Positions 8,723 to 16,932 of a DNA stretch of 47,225 nucleotides are shown here, piece by piece. Within the stretch, counting starts at the first letter, position 1; every line of letters begins with the position of its first letter. Below the pieces are notes generated by a model. The model saw only the letters and a list, made by a program, of their open reading frames with translations. It did not search any database and was not told the origin of the DNA. The translations under genes and the position numbers were made by a program. Source of the DNA: a virus; the IMG/VR virus record IMGVR_UViG_3300006990_000050, positions 1 to 47,225 of that record, one strand, 5' to 3'.

Positions 8723-9616
8723 ATGTCAGGTTCAAGTAATGAATGGTCGCCTTTAAAAGAAGTAGTCGTAGGTTCTATAAAAAGGTTTAACCAGTATACA
8801 CATTATTCAGGAGAGCAACATTCAAATGCATTCCTAATACCTATCATGTCAGAAGTAATAGAAGGACTTCAGACGTTTCAAAATTTATTAGAAAAAGAAG
8901 GTGTTAAAGTTTATCGCCCTAATGGGTTTTGTTATAATGTTAGAGATTGTGCAACTGTATTAGGAAATACTATACTAGAAGCACCAATGCAATATGAAAT
9001 AGAATATCCATTTCAGAAACCTTTAAAATCCATTTTCAAACAAAAGTGGTTAGAAGGTATGAACTGGATATCAGCACCTGAACCAACTTGGATTGATAAA
9101 GGTATACACGAACCTCTTTTTGATGGAGCAAACATTTGCAGATTAGATAAGACATTACTAGTTGCACTTAACCAAACTGCAAATCAACACGGACTATCTT
9201 GGTTGAAAAGGCAATTTCCTAAATATAGTATAGAAGAAACTACATTAAATTCTGATATATCTCATATTGATACAAGTATATCTCCTATTTCCTCAAACAC
9301 AGTTTTAATAAATTCAGATAGATATACACAATCTAGTATACCAGATACATTTAAAGATTGGAATCAAATATGGATTAAAAGCAATGACTTAGTTGAGGAA
9401 CCTATAGTCGATGGTATGATGTCAGTTGCATCTAAGTGGGTTGGTATGAATACATTGTCTCTTAATGAAACTACATTATTTGTAAATGAATGTCAAGTAA
9501 ACTTAATAGAAAAATTAGAACAAAATAATTTTAATTGCATACCTGTACCATTAAAACATACAAGAGAACTTGGTGGTGGACTGCATTGTTGCACCTTAGA
9601 CTTAGTAAGAGATTAA
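8723..9616 (+). CDS. Glycine/inosamine-type amidinotransferase homologue
   Basis: The 297-aa protein begins MSGSSNEWSPLKEVVVGS, matching the N-terminal NEWDPLEEVxVG signature of glycine and scyllo-inosamine-phosphate amidinotransferases. The catalytic triad of that family is visible. FDGAN (Asp134) corresponds to the FDAAD aspartate, HIDTS (His181) to HIDAT, and GGGLHC (Cys289) to GGGFHC. WVGMNTLSLNE matches the WxSMNVLxLDE motif. The family moves an amidino group from arginine to an amine and passes through a covalent Cys-amidino intermediate. Length is shorter than human AGAT and near bacterial forms. The in-frame ATG 8648 is rejected because terminator and promoter lie downstream of it. 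The substrate is unknown; an amino-sugar or polyamine made by the phage or host is possible. Confidence 0.85.
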   Translation: MSGSSNEWSPLKEVVVGSIKRFNQYTHYSGEQHSNAFLIPIMSEVIEGLQTFQNLLEKEGVKVYRPNGFCYNVRDCATVLGNTILEAPMQYEIEYPFQKPLKSIFKQKWLEGMNWISAPEPTWIDKGIHEPLFDGANICRLDKTLLVALNQTANQHGLSWLKRQFPKYSIEETTLNSDISHIDTSISPISSNTVLINSDRYTQSSIPDTFKDWNQIWIKSNDLVEEPIVDGMMSVASKWVGMNTLSLNETTLFVNECQVNLIEKLEQNNFNCIPVPLKHTRELGGGLHCCTLDLVRD

Positions 9617-9617
9617 G

Positions 9618-10178
9618 TTACTGCTTTACCATAAAGTTTATAGTAAACCCAATACAATTTATTCTACTTAAATTTGCTGTGAAACTAGCAGGAATATGAC
9701 TTGGATAGAACACTACCTTATTGTTTTTAGGTTTAATTATGTGTTCAGGCGAATGTATATTTGGTATATTTGCTACAGTCGAATTAAAATTTTCTAATTT
9801 TAAATGAGGACCCATATTAGTTGTTTGTAAAAATAATACTCCTGTGTACCAACTATACTTTGTAATACTAGGCATAATAGTATGTAAAGGTTTTATCATA
9901 TGAACTTTAGGGTCTGTTAGTTCTATGTTTATATTTTGTCCCCATTGTTTACCGGCGATATCAAAAAATTTATTGCCCATAAGTTGAGTAAGTCTGCCTA
10001 ATTGTGTTCCTAAGTTAGTACCTTTAGGAGTATTCCAACCATAATTAGTTTCATCTACTCTTTCATTTGCTATCAAGTTGTCGACATCTGATAAAATTTT
10101 ATCCACAATCTCTTTAGAAAACTCCATTTTGTCTTCAAAAACGAAGTCTGGAAATACTGTAAAACCTTTTGTTGCCAT
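9618..10178 (-). CDS. 2OG-Fe(II) oxygenase-like protein (186 aa)
   Basis: The C-terminal half follows the phage 2-oxoglutarate oxygenase pattern. YTGVLFLQT matches SGVYYLQT, and KVVFYPSHIPASF...SRINCIGFTINF matches the lvlFPSwl.H...Risi.FN strand-and-arginine motif. The usual metal ligands are not clean: no obvious HxD, and the distal His is shifted. It may therefore be diverged or inactive. Start ATG 10178 is chosen because GTTAAATA sits exactly 5 nt upstream, as in neighbouring leaderless late genes; a TTG at 10193 would place the promoter inside the gene. It converges on the amidinotransferase with one base between the stops. Confidence 0.55.
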   Translation of the reverse strand: MATKGFTVFPDFVFEDKMEFSKEIVDKILSDVDNLIANERVDETNYGWNTPKGTNLGTQLGRLTQLMGNKFFDIAGKQWGQNINIELTDPKVHMIKPLHTIMPSITKYSWYTGVLFLQTTNMGPHLKLENFNSTVANIPNIHSPEHIIKPKNNKVVFYPSHIPASFTANLSRINCIGFTINFMVKQ

Positions 10179-10183
10179 ACTAC

Positions 10184-10191
10184 TATTTAAC
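10184..10191 (-). promoter_or_regulatory. Late promoter GTTAAATA, minus strand, 5 nt before ATG
   Basis: One mismatch from ATAAATA. The spacer GTAGT and the following ATGGCA are the same as at 7946-7956. It is divergent from the sigma70-type promoter that starts 9 nt away. Confidence 0.55.
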
Positions 10192-10199
10192 AAAATCGG

Positions 10200-10227
10200 T
10201 TGACTTTTTGCTGTTTTCTTGTATAAT
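10200..10227 (+). promoter_or_regulatory. Sigma70-type promoter for HAD gene
   Basis: TTGACT, a 16-nt spacer and TATAAT, with TTG just before the -10. The leader carries AGGAAA before ATG 10252. Confidence 0.7.
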
Positions 10228-10251
10228 ATAGGTGTAATATAGGAAATTAAT

Positions 10252-10845
10252 ATGAATAAGAAAAAAATAATATTAACAGATTGCGATGGCGTAATTTTAG
10301 ATTGGGAAGAAGGATTCTCAATATGGATGGAACATCATGGTCATAGTAAGGTTGATGGTTACCAATACCAATATAGTATAGGAGATAGATACGGACTATC
10401 AAAAGAACAAGGAAATAAACTTGTTAAACAATTCAACGAAAGTGCGGCAATAGGATTTCTACCTCCCCTAAGAGATGCACAGTACTTCGTAAAGAAGTTA
10501 CATGAGCAACATCAATACAAATTTATTTGTATTACTAGTTTAAGTTTAGATCCTTATGCAAAATATTTGAGGAAAAGAAATCTTAAAAAACTTATGGGAG
10601 ATGCATTTTTAGATGTTGTCTGTTTAGATACAGGTGCTGATAAAGATGTAATACTTGCTGAGTATGGTGCAAAATATCCTGGAAATTACTGGATAGAGGA
10701 CAAGCCTGAAAATGTTAATTGGGGTATAGATGCTGGATTAGAAGGTATTCTTATTGAACATGGGCACAATCTAGACTACACTGGTCATGCAAATGTTGTT
10801 AAAAATTGGGAAGAAATCTATAATTTAATTATTAAAAAGGCTTGA
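10252..10845 (+). CDS. HAD-superfamily phosphatase (197 aa)
   Basis: Motif I is DCDGVILDW (Asp9 nucleophile, Asp11 acid/base). The motif II Ser/Thr lies in CITSLS. Motif III/IV acidic residues lie in YWIEDKPENV. The size fits small HAD nucleotidases, including deoxyribonucleotide 5'-phosphatases found in phages. The enzyme probably acts on small phosphate esters or nucleotides; the substrate is inferred. Its TGA stop is embedded in the -35 hexamer of the next promoter. Confidence 0.75.
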   Translation: MNKKKIILTDCDGVILDWEEGFSIWMEHHGHSKVDGYQYQYSIGDRYGLSKEQGNKLVKQFNESAAIGFLPPLRDAQYFVKKLHEQHQYKFICITSLSLDPYAKYLRKRNLKKLMGDAFLDVVCLDTGADKDVILAEYGAKYPGNYWIEDKPENVNWGIDAGLEGILIEHGHNLDYTGHANVVKNWEEIYNLIIKKA

Positions 10846-10869
10846 CAAATCTCTATATTTTGCTATAAT
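10842..10869 (+). promoter_or_regulatory. Sigma70-type promoter for VWA metallopeptidase gene
   Basis: TTGACA, 16 nt, TGC-TATAAT (extended -10). The TGA of the HAD gene (10843-10845) lies inside the -35. TAGGAG lies 6 nt before ATG 10897. Confidence 0.85.
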
Positions 10870-10896
10870 ATATAGTATAAATGTTAGGAGTAACAT

Positions 10897-12231
10897 ATGA
10901 CAACAGACACATTAGATACTAAAACTAAAGCAAGTTCGCCTAAAGACGTTGCTAGTAATCCAATTGTAGAAATACCAGAAACAACTATGACTTCAGAAGA
11001 AGTTATAGATAGATTGATAAAAGCAAGAATAGAAATGCTTATGTCAGCACCTTTCTTTGGTAATCTTGCTACTAGACTTTTACTTAAAGACGCAACTGAA
11101 TGGTGCCCTACAGCGGCAACAGATGGCAAGTATTTTTATTTTAATAGGAACTTTGTAGCCGCACTCAGCGATCAAGAAGTTGTATTCCTTGTAGGACATG
11201 AAGTCTTACATTGTGTATATGATCACATGGATGCTGATAGACGAGGTGATAGAAATCCTATGCTTTGGAATATTGCTAATGACTATGTTATTAATGCAGA
11301 CCTTATAGATGGTCGTGTTGGTGAGCAAATTAAGTTAGTTGAAATATGTTACGACTGGAAATATAGAGGGCAAGTTTCAGAAGAAATATATGATGACCTT
11401 TTTAAAGAAATGGAAGAAAAAGGACAAATACAATATACTCAAACATTAGATGTACATTTAGACAGAGAAGAGGGCGACGACCCAGGTGCTGGTGAAGGTG
11501 CTGAAGGAAATGTAGATGGTGATGCTAAAGGTGGTGCAGGTCCTGAACAATATACTGCTGAAGAAAAAGAAAAAATTAAGCAAGAGTTCCAAAATGCTGT
11601 AATGCAATCTGCCAAAGCCGCAGGTGCTGGTAACTTACCAGGTGGTGTTAAAAGATTACTAAATGATTTACTTAATCCACAATTAGACTGGCGTGAACTA
11701 CTTGCTATGCAAGTACAATCAGTTATTAGAAGTGATTACACATACCAAACACCTTCTCGTAAGGGACAAGATGCAGGGTTTTATTTGCCAGGTATGGATA
11801 GAGAAACTACTATAGATATTGCAATGGCAATAGACACATCAGGCTCTATGAGTGACCCTATGTTAATTGATATCCTAAGTGAGACTAAAGGCGTTATGGA
11901 TCAGTATACAGATTTTAAAATACATTTATTCTGTTTTGATACTGAGGTACATAATGCACAAGAGTTTACTACAAGTAATATGGATGAGTTTTTAGAGTAT
12001 GAGCCTGCAGGTGGCGGCGGCACAGAGTTTGATTGTGTATTTGATTATATGAAAGAGCAAGGCATACAACCTAAGAAACTTGTTATGTTTACAGATGGTT
12101 ACCCTTGGGGTAGTTGGGGCGACGAGTCCTACTGTGATACATTGTTTATTGTACATGGTGGCGGATATGGTGGTAAAACACCAGAAGCACCATTTGGCAT
12201 AACTGTACCATATGAAAGAAATAATGATTAA
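10897..12231 (+). CDS. VWA-domain putative metallopeptidase (444 aa)
   Basis: The N-terminal domain carries a zinc-metallopeptidase motif VGHEVLH (about residue 100) followed by NIANDYVIN, as in the DUF2201 type. An acidic low-complexity linker (about residues 188-225) leads to a C-terminal von Willebrand A-like domain. That domain has an intact MIDAS start, AIDTSGSM (about 313), with further metal-site residues in GGGTEFD and MFTDGYPWG. Such proteins usually pair with a MoxR AAA+ ATPase; one is encoded at 34659, behind a similar promoter. They likely form an ATP-driven, metal-dependent remodelling or insertion complex in the cytoplasm. The target is unknown. Confidence 0.8.
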   Translation: MTTDTLDTKTKASSPKDVASNPIVEIPETTMTSEEVIDRLIKARIEMLMSAPFFGNLATRLLLKDATEWCPTAATDGKYFYFNRNFVAALSDQEVVFLVGHEVLHCVYDHMDADRRGDRNPMLWNIANDYVINADLIDGRVGEQIKLVEICYDWKYRGQVSEEIYDDLFKEMEEKGQIQYTQTLDVHLDREEGDDPGAGEGAEGNVDGDAKGGAGPEQYTAEEKEKIKQEFQNAVMQSAKAAGAGNLPGGVKRLLNDLLNPQLDWRELLAMQVQSVIRSDYTYQTPSRKGQDAGFYLPGMDRETTIDIAMAIDTSGSMSDPMLIDILSETKGVMDQYTDFKIHLFCFDTEVHNAQEFTTSNMDEFLEYEPAGGGGTEFDCVFDYMKEQGIQPKKLVMFTDGYPWGSWGDESYCDTLFIVHGGGYGGKTPEAPFGITVPYERNND

Positions 12232-12520
12232 GGAAACTAAATTGTTATCAGATCAAGACTGGACTAATTTGCATGGTAACGAGTTATATGTTTCTATGCT
12301 TAATAACAAAGTTAAGTTACATGATGATGCAAAAAAGGATGAGCCTTATACAGATGTAATAGATTACTTAGACTTTGGTACAGAAGGTCTCTGTTATTAT
12401 AAGGCAGAGAATGTATATGGTACTGTAAAATACGAAATCTATTTTGAGAATGCAATAGACAAAGATAACTTTATTAGTTTTTATACTACTAGTAGAGGAT
12501 TAGATTTAATTAAAAAATAA
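12212..12520 (+). CDS. Unknown small protein (102 aa)
   Basis: It overlaps the end of the VWA gene by 20 nt. An in-frame ATG at 12224 (ATGATTAAGG, 8-nt overlap) is an equally plausible start; neither has a clear Shine-Dalgarno. The protein is acidic and Tyr-rich with no recognised domain. Coupling suggests co-expression with the VWA protein. Confidence 0.65.
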   Translation: MKEIMIKETKLLSDQDWTNLHGNELYVSMLNNKVKLHDDAKKDEPYTDVIDYLDFGTEGLCYYKAENVYGTVKYEIYFENAIDKDNFISFYTTSRGLDLIKK

Positions 12521-12551
12521 CCATTTTTATACGGTATAAATTAAAACAGTT

Positions 12552-12559
12552 GTTAAATA
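12552..12559 (+). promoter_or_regulatory. Possible late promoter GTTAAATA
   Basis: The same variant box as at 10184-10191. It lies in the 81-nt gap before the gene at 12602 and would give a leader of about 37 nt with AAGGAG. A single mismatch in AT-rich DNA makes this weak. Confidence 0.3.
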
Positions 12560-12601
12560 ATAACAAGTAAATATGTAAAGCAGTTAAACTAAGGAGATAA
12601 A

Positions 12602-12892
12602 ATGACTGAAGCACAAAACGTAGAAGCGCCTGAAGTAGCAGACACACCAGAAGGTCAAGCAGTACCTGAAAGCATTGGTCTTCAAGACCTACAACTTTTA
12701 GCACAGATTGTAGACCTTGCAACTCAAAGAGGTGCCTTTAGAGGTAACGAATTGACTCAAGTAGGATCTGTTTTTGATAAACTAACATCCTTCTTAAATC
12801 ATGTTGCGGCAGAGCAACAAGCGAAAGCAGAAGCAGAAGGCGAAGAAGCACCTGCAGAAGCAGAAGCACCAGCAGAAGCACCTGCTGAATAA
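12602..12892 (+). CDS. Small acidic protein with Ala/Glu/Pro tail (96 aa)
   Basis: Strong AAGGAG site. The core (about residues 25-70, LQDLQLLAQIVDLATQRGAF) looks helical, and the C-terminus is an A/E/P repeat that is probably disordered. No known domain is assigned. It is followed 11 nt later by another phage gene with its own GGAG site. Ala-Ala pairs here use GCG-GC rather than GCA-GC, part of the window-wide pattern. Confidence 0.75.
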   Translation: MTEAQNVEAPEVADTPEGQAVPESIGLQDLQLLAQIVDLATQRGAFRGNELTQVGSVFDKLTSFLNHVAAEQQAKAEAEGEEAPAEAEAPAEAPAE

Positions 12893-12903
12893 CAGGAGAA
12901 AAT

Positions 12904-13491
12904 ATGGCTAATATAATGAAACACGTTGGTACACATGGGCAAAAGCCTTGTGTGGTTGTGTTTAGAGAAGTGCCTAATGAACCCGATAATTGTTTAATAG
13001 TTGAAACTGGTACATTAGAAGATCAGAAGCATGATGACTTAATGAACGTTGTTCAAAGTTTAGAAGCTCAAGAGTCTAATAATATATCAGAAGTTTTATC
13101 TAGAAGAAACTTTACTGACGGTTCTAATATGCTAAATGACTTGCACTTTAGTAAAAAACTTATTAAAGTTAGTGCAAATGATGTAAGTCTTACACCAACA
13201 CCTGCTGATAGTATATCTTTAGCAGAAGTAAATGCAGAAATTAATAAAATGGAAGCAGGATCTAATCCACCATTAAATACTGAAGTTGCTCCAGAAACAT
13301 TGGAAAGACCAGCACCAGTAGATACAGGTGTAGAAGGAGAAGCAGAAGGGTTATTAATTCAAGCAGGTCTTTTAGAAGAAGATGCGAAAGCCTTAATGGC
13401 TGATGCTGAATCTAAAAGAGCTCAGGCATATTCCATGGACCCAAACCTTGCCCCTAAGAAGGGACCAGGTAGACCTAAAAAGACTTCATAA
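12904..13491 (+). CDS. Phage protein with AT-hook-like C-terminus (195 aa)
   Basis: CAGGAG lies just upstream. The N-terminal domain (about residues 1-95) is globular and unrecognised. The middle is rich in Pro, Ala and Glu. The C-terminus ends KKGPGRPKKTS, a GRP-centred AT-hook-like motif that could bind the minor groove of AT-rich DNA. A role in DNA metabolism is inferred from this motif and the location before the replication genes. Confidence 0.7.
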   Translation: MANIMKHVGTHGQKPCVVVFREVPNEPDNCLIVETGTLEDQKHDDLMNVVQSLEAQESNNISEVLSRRNFTDGSNMLNDLHFSKKLIKVSANDVSLTPTPADSISLAEVNAEINKMEAGSNPPLNTEVAPETLERPAPVDTGVEGEAEGLLIQAGLLEEDAKALMADAESKRAQAYSMDPNLAPKKGPGRPKKTS

Positions 13492-13833
13492 GTGTCTAAC
13501 AAGGGCACCAAAATTGTCCTTTTAGGTAAACGTACAGAAGACGGGGAATCGTTAGAGATGATTCTCACGGAAGTTTTTCCGAATAGTATACCAAAAGATT
13601 TTGTTCATAACTTCTCTATTACAATAGATGATGGAGAAGTTATCGACATTCCTAATGAGATGTTACCTGATTATATTGAGGTACAACATCCTGTTGACAT
13701 CCTCAAATCTATTAATATTAAAAATGCAAAAGTAGATGTAATAGAAGTTGTATTGGATTTAGAGTCTATAAAAACGTATGTTACTACAGAAGCAGATACA
13801 ATTTTAAGTAATATTTTTCCAGATGAGACTTGA
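13492..13833 (+). CDS. Unknown protein with GTG start (113 aa)
   Basis: It starts GTG directly after the TAA of the previous gene, so translational coupling is likely. The protein is acidic with no recognised motif. Its TGA stop forms part of the next promoter's TTGACA. Confidence 0.65.
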   Translation: MSNKGTKIVLLGKRTEDGESLEMILTEVFPNSIPKDFVHNFSITIDDGEVIDIPNEMLPDYIEVQHPVDILKSINIKNAKVDVIEVVLDLESIKTYVTTEADTILSNIFPDET

Positions 13834-13857
13834 CAAAGTCTCATAATTTGCTATAAT
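13830..13857 (+). promoter_or_regulatory. Sigma70-type promoter with extended -10
   Basis: TTGACA, 16 nt, TGC-TATAAT. The -35 contains the TGA of the preceding gene (13831-13833). The downstream TATATGTATAG...TTAAGGAGTAAC leader closely resembles that of the MoxR gene (34620-34656). Confidence 0.85.
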
Positions 13858-13885
13858 ATATGTATAGTTTTTTAAGGAGTAACGA

Positions 13886-14539
13886 ATGTCATTAAATTTA
13901 TTAGAAGTATTATCTGCAAGTTGTTCTGCATATAGTAAGAATAAAGGCTTTATAAAAAAAGATCAAGTTCGATTTGATAAAAAATATGAAGGTAAACTGT
14001 CTAATAGCGATTTACTGTATGCTCACTTTTACTCTTCTGATAAATTAGATATCACAGAAAAAGACACAGATCTTGCTGTAGAAATTATTGATTATTTAAA
14101 AGGCCTTAGTTTTAAAGCAATTGAAAGAGAACTTACTGATTTTGAAAGAAATGTTTTAAAACTTGTTACGTCACAAAATATACAGAAAGATCAAATAGGA
14201 ATATCAGCAAGTCTACCCAAAGTGTATCTAAATAAGTTAGAGCAAGATCGTTGGACTGACAGGGAAAATATGCTATCTAGAACAAGTGAAAAGATTGGTA
14301 CATTACATCAAAGAGAAACATTTGATGTTCTTGTAGAGTTTGTTAGGTTTATACCAAGGACTATGAGTTATATTGTTACTTGTAGTGTAGAGAATAAACA
14401 TATTTTAAAGTTCTTTCATGATAAAAAACTTGATGTTGATACTATTGTTAATGTTACCGGTTTTGTAAAGTCACAAAATAAAGGAAAGTTTCATAACGGA
14501 TTTGAAACTATTATCAATAGAATTAAAATTAATAATTAA
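13886..14539 (+). CDS. Unknown phage protein (217 aa)
   Basis: Good AAGGAG site. The protein is mixed alpha/beta, Lys-rich and soluble. The C-terminal stretch VNVTGFVKSQNKGKF...ETIINRIK has the look of an OB-fold-type strand pattern, but that is only suggestive. Expressed from its own host-type promoter. It overlaps the convergent gene by 11 nt. Confidence 0.7.
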   Translation: MSLNLLEVLSASCSAYSKNKGFIKKDQVRFDKKYEGKLSNSDLLYAHFYSSDKLDITEKDTDLAVEIIDYLKGLSFKAIERELTDFERNVLKLVTSQNIQKDQIGISASLPKVYLNKLEQDRWTDRENMLSRTSEKIGTLHQRETFDVLVEFVRFIPRTMSYIVTCSVENKHILKFFHDKKLDVDTIVNVTGFVKSQNKGKFHNGFETIINRIKINN

Positions 14540-15968
14540 ATTTATTTTGCAAAAAAGAGTCAACGTTTGTATTAGTTGCCTTTGAATGATTTAGTATTTT
14601 AATAAAATCCTTTTTTTCCTTTTCTTGCCAGTCTATATCTCTTAGTAAAGAAAAATTATGTCGTATTATATCTTTCCTGCTTATTAAATATTTTCCATTC
14701 TTATGCCAGGCATTAAACCTTTCAAACATTTGCTCTGTTCCATATAATAAACTTTTATTTAAATCTTCATGTACCATTTCTCGTCTCAGTACCTCTTGAT
14801 TAATTAAATCATCTTCAAAAATATTAAACCCTAAATATTTTAAAAATGTATAATTTTCTTTATGTCCTTGTACGCAAAAAGGCATATTATTTAAAATAGG
14901 CCATATTGTTTTTTCTGTTATAATAGATACAGAGAAATCCTGTTTATTCCATTCATGTGTTTCTGTAACCATTTCAAACCATGCTCTTCTTCTTGCTTCA
15001 TTTAAGGCATAGTTGGCATTCATATGATCTTCCCTTTCACCTTCACGTTCTTGTAGTTCCATTGGTATCCGTCTCAATAAAGGTTCAATAGAACTATATA
15101 ATTTTTGTGTGTATGGTGTGTTTGGTAAAAGGTCTAAAGCGGTTTTAAACTTTTCGTGTATCTCATCTTTAGGCATAGGAACATTTAAAGGTTCTTCTGC
15201 TAAAAATGTAAAAATAGAATCATCCATGTATTTTTCATTTGCTAATAGCAATAAGCATCTTAAATCTCTAGGCTGTCTATTTAAACATATAGCAAGTTTA
15301 TCCTTTTTGTCAGTAGCATCTATATGATTATCAAAAGATAAAAATTTATATCTTTCCATCTTTTCATTACTTAAATCCTTATTTTTATAGGTTTTAATAT
15401 ATTCTCTACCTGAATTAAAATAATCATAACAGTATGCTTCATATACTTTTCTTTGTCCTACTTCTATAAATCCTTTTGCAGTATGAGTTGCGGCTATACC
15501 ATGGATTATAATATCGTTTGTATGCAATCCTCTTTGATCTAATGCCTCACTGAATAATGACATTGTTTCTGAAGGGCGGTGAAATCCATATGAGTGTTGT
15601 TCTATATGACCTAAAAAATATTCATGAGGTTGACTTAACACGATTGGTATATTATGTTCTTTAAGAATCTTTTGTGTAGCATCAGGTAACCAACGTACCC
15701 AAGTGGTACTTAAATGATCTTTTATAAAAGGAATAGTTACAAGATAAATTGTAGGAGTATCGTCTGCTTTGTTGAATTCCTTTACAGGAACAAAATTAAA
15801 CTGCTCTTTGTTTTTCTGCATTAGCCTCCAAACATGTAGATTGCCTTTTTGCCATACTATGTCTGGTTGTTTCTGCCAACCTCTTAACTTATCTATTATT
15901 TTAGTATTGATACATTTATAAGATGTGTCAGTTGCTTCTTCTACTAAAATATTAAGTTTTGTACCCAT
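14529..15968 (-). CDS. Glycosyltransferase-like protein (479 aa)
   Basis: The C-terminal half contains SIITEKTIWPILNNMPFCVQG followed by YLGFNIFEDD. This matches the [ST]EKTxxPIlxxxPFixxG...LkxlGFxxF signature of exostosin/fucosyltransferase-like GT-B proteins common in marine phages and bacteria. The N-terminal part may hold the acceptor domain. The same signature appears in the gene at 45315. The start at 15968 is supported by AATAAATA 5 nt upstream and no Shine-Dalgarno. It stands alone on the minus strand. Donor and acceptor are unknown. Confidence 0.55.
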   Translation of the reverse strand: MGTKLNILVEEATDTSYKCINTKIIDKLRGWQKQPDIVWQKGNLHVWRLMQKNKEQFNFVPVKEFNKADDTPTIYLVTIPFIKDHLSTTWVRWLPDATQKILKEHNIPIVLSQPHEYFLGHIEQHSYGFHRPSETMSLFSEALDQRGLHTNDIIIHGIAATHTAKGFIEVGQRKVYEAYCYDYFNSGREYIKTYKNKDLSNEKMERYKFLSFDNHIDATDKKDKLAICLNRQPRDLRCLLLLANEKYMDDSIFTFLAEEPLNVPMPKDEIHEKFKTALDLLPNTPYTQKLYSSIEPLLRRIPMELQEREGEREDHMNANYALNEARRRAWFEMVTETHEWNKQDFSVSIITEKTIWPILNNMPFCVQGHKENYTFLKYLGFNIFEDDLINQEVLRREMVHEDLNKSLLYGTEQMFERFNAWHKNGKYLISRKDIIRHNFSLLRDIDWQEKEKKDFIKILNHSKATNTNVDSFLQNKFNY

Positions 15969-15973
15969 GTCTA

Positions 15974-15981
15974 TATTTATT
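15974..15981 (-). promoter_or_regulatory. Late promoter AATAAATA, minus strand, 5 nt before ATG
   Basis: On the minus strand the order is AATAAATA, TAGAC, ATG. Predicted +1 is the A of the start codon at 15968. No ribosome-binding site is present. Confidence 0.65.
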
Positions 15982-16010
15982 ATAGTGTTTAAATAAGTTT
16001 ATATCATACT

Positions 16011-16018
16011 GATAAATA
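16011..16018 (+). promoter_or_regulatory. Late promoter GATAAATA for EF-hand membrane gene
   Basis: Seven of eight consensus bases. Divergent from the minus-strand late promoter about 30 nt away. The expected leader of about 23 nt contains TTAGGGAG before ATG 16047. Confidence 0.65.
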
Positions 16019-16046
16019 GTAGTATAACAAATTAGGGAGTTATACA

Positions 16047-16373
16047 ATGGCAGAAGACACAGATAAAAAAGAATTTCATCCTGCTGATACAAATGGAGAC
16101 GGTAAAGTCTCTAAAGCAGAACATGACATGTATATGGAGTTTAAAAGAAAAGAACTTGAAGATGCAGACGCCATGCGTGATGCACAAAGAAAGATGACAT
16201 GGTTTGCTTTAGGTGGATTATTGTTATATCCATTTGCAGTAGTATTAGCAGTATTGTTTGGATTAGAAAGTGCAAGTAAAATACTAGGCGATATGGCCGC
16301 TACATACTTTGTAGCAGTTGCTGGTATTGTTGCCGCATTCTTTGGTTCACAAGCATATAGTAAAGGTAAGTAA
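16047..16373 (+). CDS. Membrane protein with EF-hand loop (108 aa)
   Basis: Residues 14-25 (DTNGDGKVSKAE) form a canonical 12-residue calcium loop with Asp1, Asn3, Asp5, Ser9 and Glu12. A charged helix follows, then two hydrophobic segments (about 50-72 and 82-103), and the protein ends SKGK. So a calcium-binding cytoplasmic or periplasmic head is joined to a two-helix membrane hairpin. The late promoter and size would fit a lysis or virion-egress role such as a holin, but nothing in the sequence proves it. Confidence 0.75.
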   Translation: MAEDTDKKEFHPADTNGDGKVSKAEHDMYMEFKRKELEDADAMRDAQRKMTWFALGGLLLYPFAVVLAVLFGLESASKILGDMAATYFVAVAGIVAAFFGSQAYSKGK

Positions 16374-16378
16374 AAGTA

Positions 16379-16687
16379 ATGTTTATTAAACACTTTGTAA
16401 GGATATTAGTAAGGGAAGAACTTCCTGATGAGGACGTTATCGTCTTCTTTGATATTGTACAAAGTGTTGTTCCAACAAAAGTACTAACAGCATACGACGA
16501 AGAAAAAGTCAGAGTAGGTGTAGAGGTTATGGCTTACACCAGCGAAGACAATGACGGCGAGATGTGGATATACGAAATCATACTTGAATCTCAAATTGAT
16601 GAAGATGAGGGAGATGAAATATCAAAAGAGTTATACTTGGAATTTCCTGAAATAGACTTTACCTTTGAAGCAAGTTTAGAAGTTTAA
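16379..16687 (+). CDS. Unknown small acidic protein (102 aa)
   Basis: It begins 5 nt after the EF-hand gene and ends in a TAATG overlap with the next gene. Very acidic in its second half (ESQIDEDEGDEISKE). No domain recognised. Confidence 0.65.
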   Translation: MFIKHFVRILVREELPDEDVIVFFDIVQSVVPTKVLTAYDEEKVRVGVEVMAYTSEDNDGEMWIYEIILESQIDEDEGDEISKELYLEFPEIDFTFEASLEV

Positions 16688-16896
16688 TGCTAGTAGAGGT
16701 TCATTTTACTGGCGACCAGTTCATAGCCTATGACGAATCAGGCAACCAAATAACCGATTCCAGAATATTAAATGAAGTATCTATGGAACAATTTATAGGC
16801 ACTAAAGGTGTGTATGTTGTTGATGTAGATATACCTAATGGCTTTGTTCCTAAGCCACAATTAAATATAAAAGTAAATACATTCATAAAAGATTGA
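16687..16896 (+). CDS. Unknown small protein (69 aa)
   Basis: Start ATG overlaps the upstream TAA by one base. The sequence is beta-rich with no recognised domain. Its stop TGA lies in the -35 of the following promoter. Confidence 0.6.
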   Translation: MLVEVHFTGDQFIAYDESGNQITDSRILNEVSMEQFIGTKGVYVVDVDIPNGFVPKPQLNIKVNTFIKD

Positions 16897-16920
16897 CATA
16901 GCCTATATTTCTGTTATAAT
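16893..16920 (+). promoter_or_regulatory. Sigma70-type promoter before dsbA-like gene
   Basis: TTGACA, 16 nt, TGT-TATAAT (extended -10). The upstream stop TGA (16894-16896) is inside the -35. Confidence 0.85.
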
Positions 16921-16932
16921 ATGTTTTTCACT

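Noticed and set aside
10179-10193. TTG start at 10193 for the oxygenase-like gene
   Set aside because: It would place the late promoter inside the gene. ATG 10178 has the standard 5-nt spacing.
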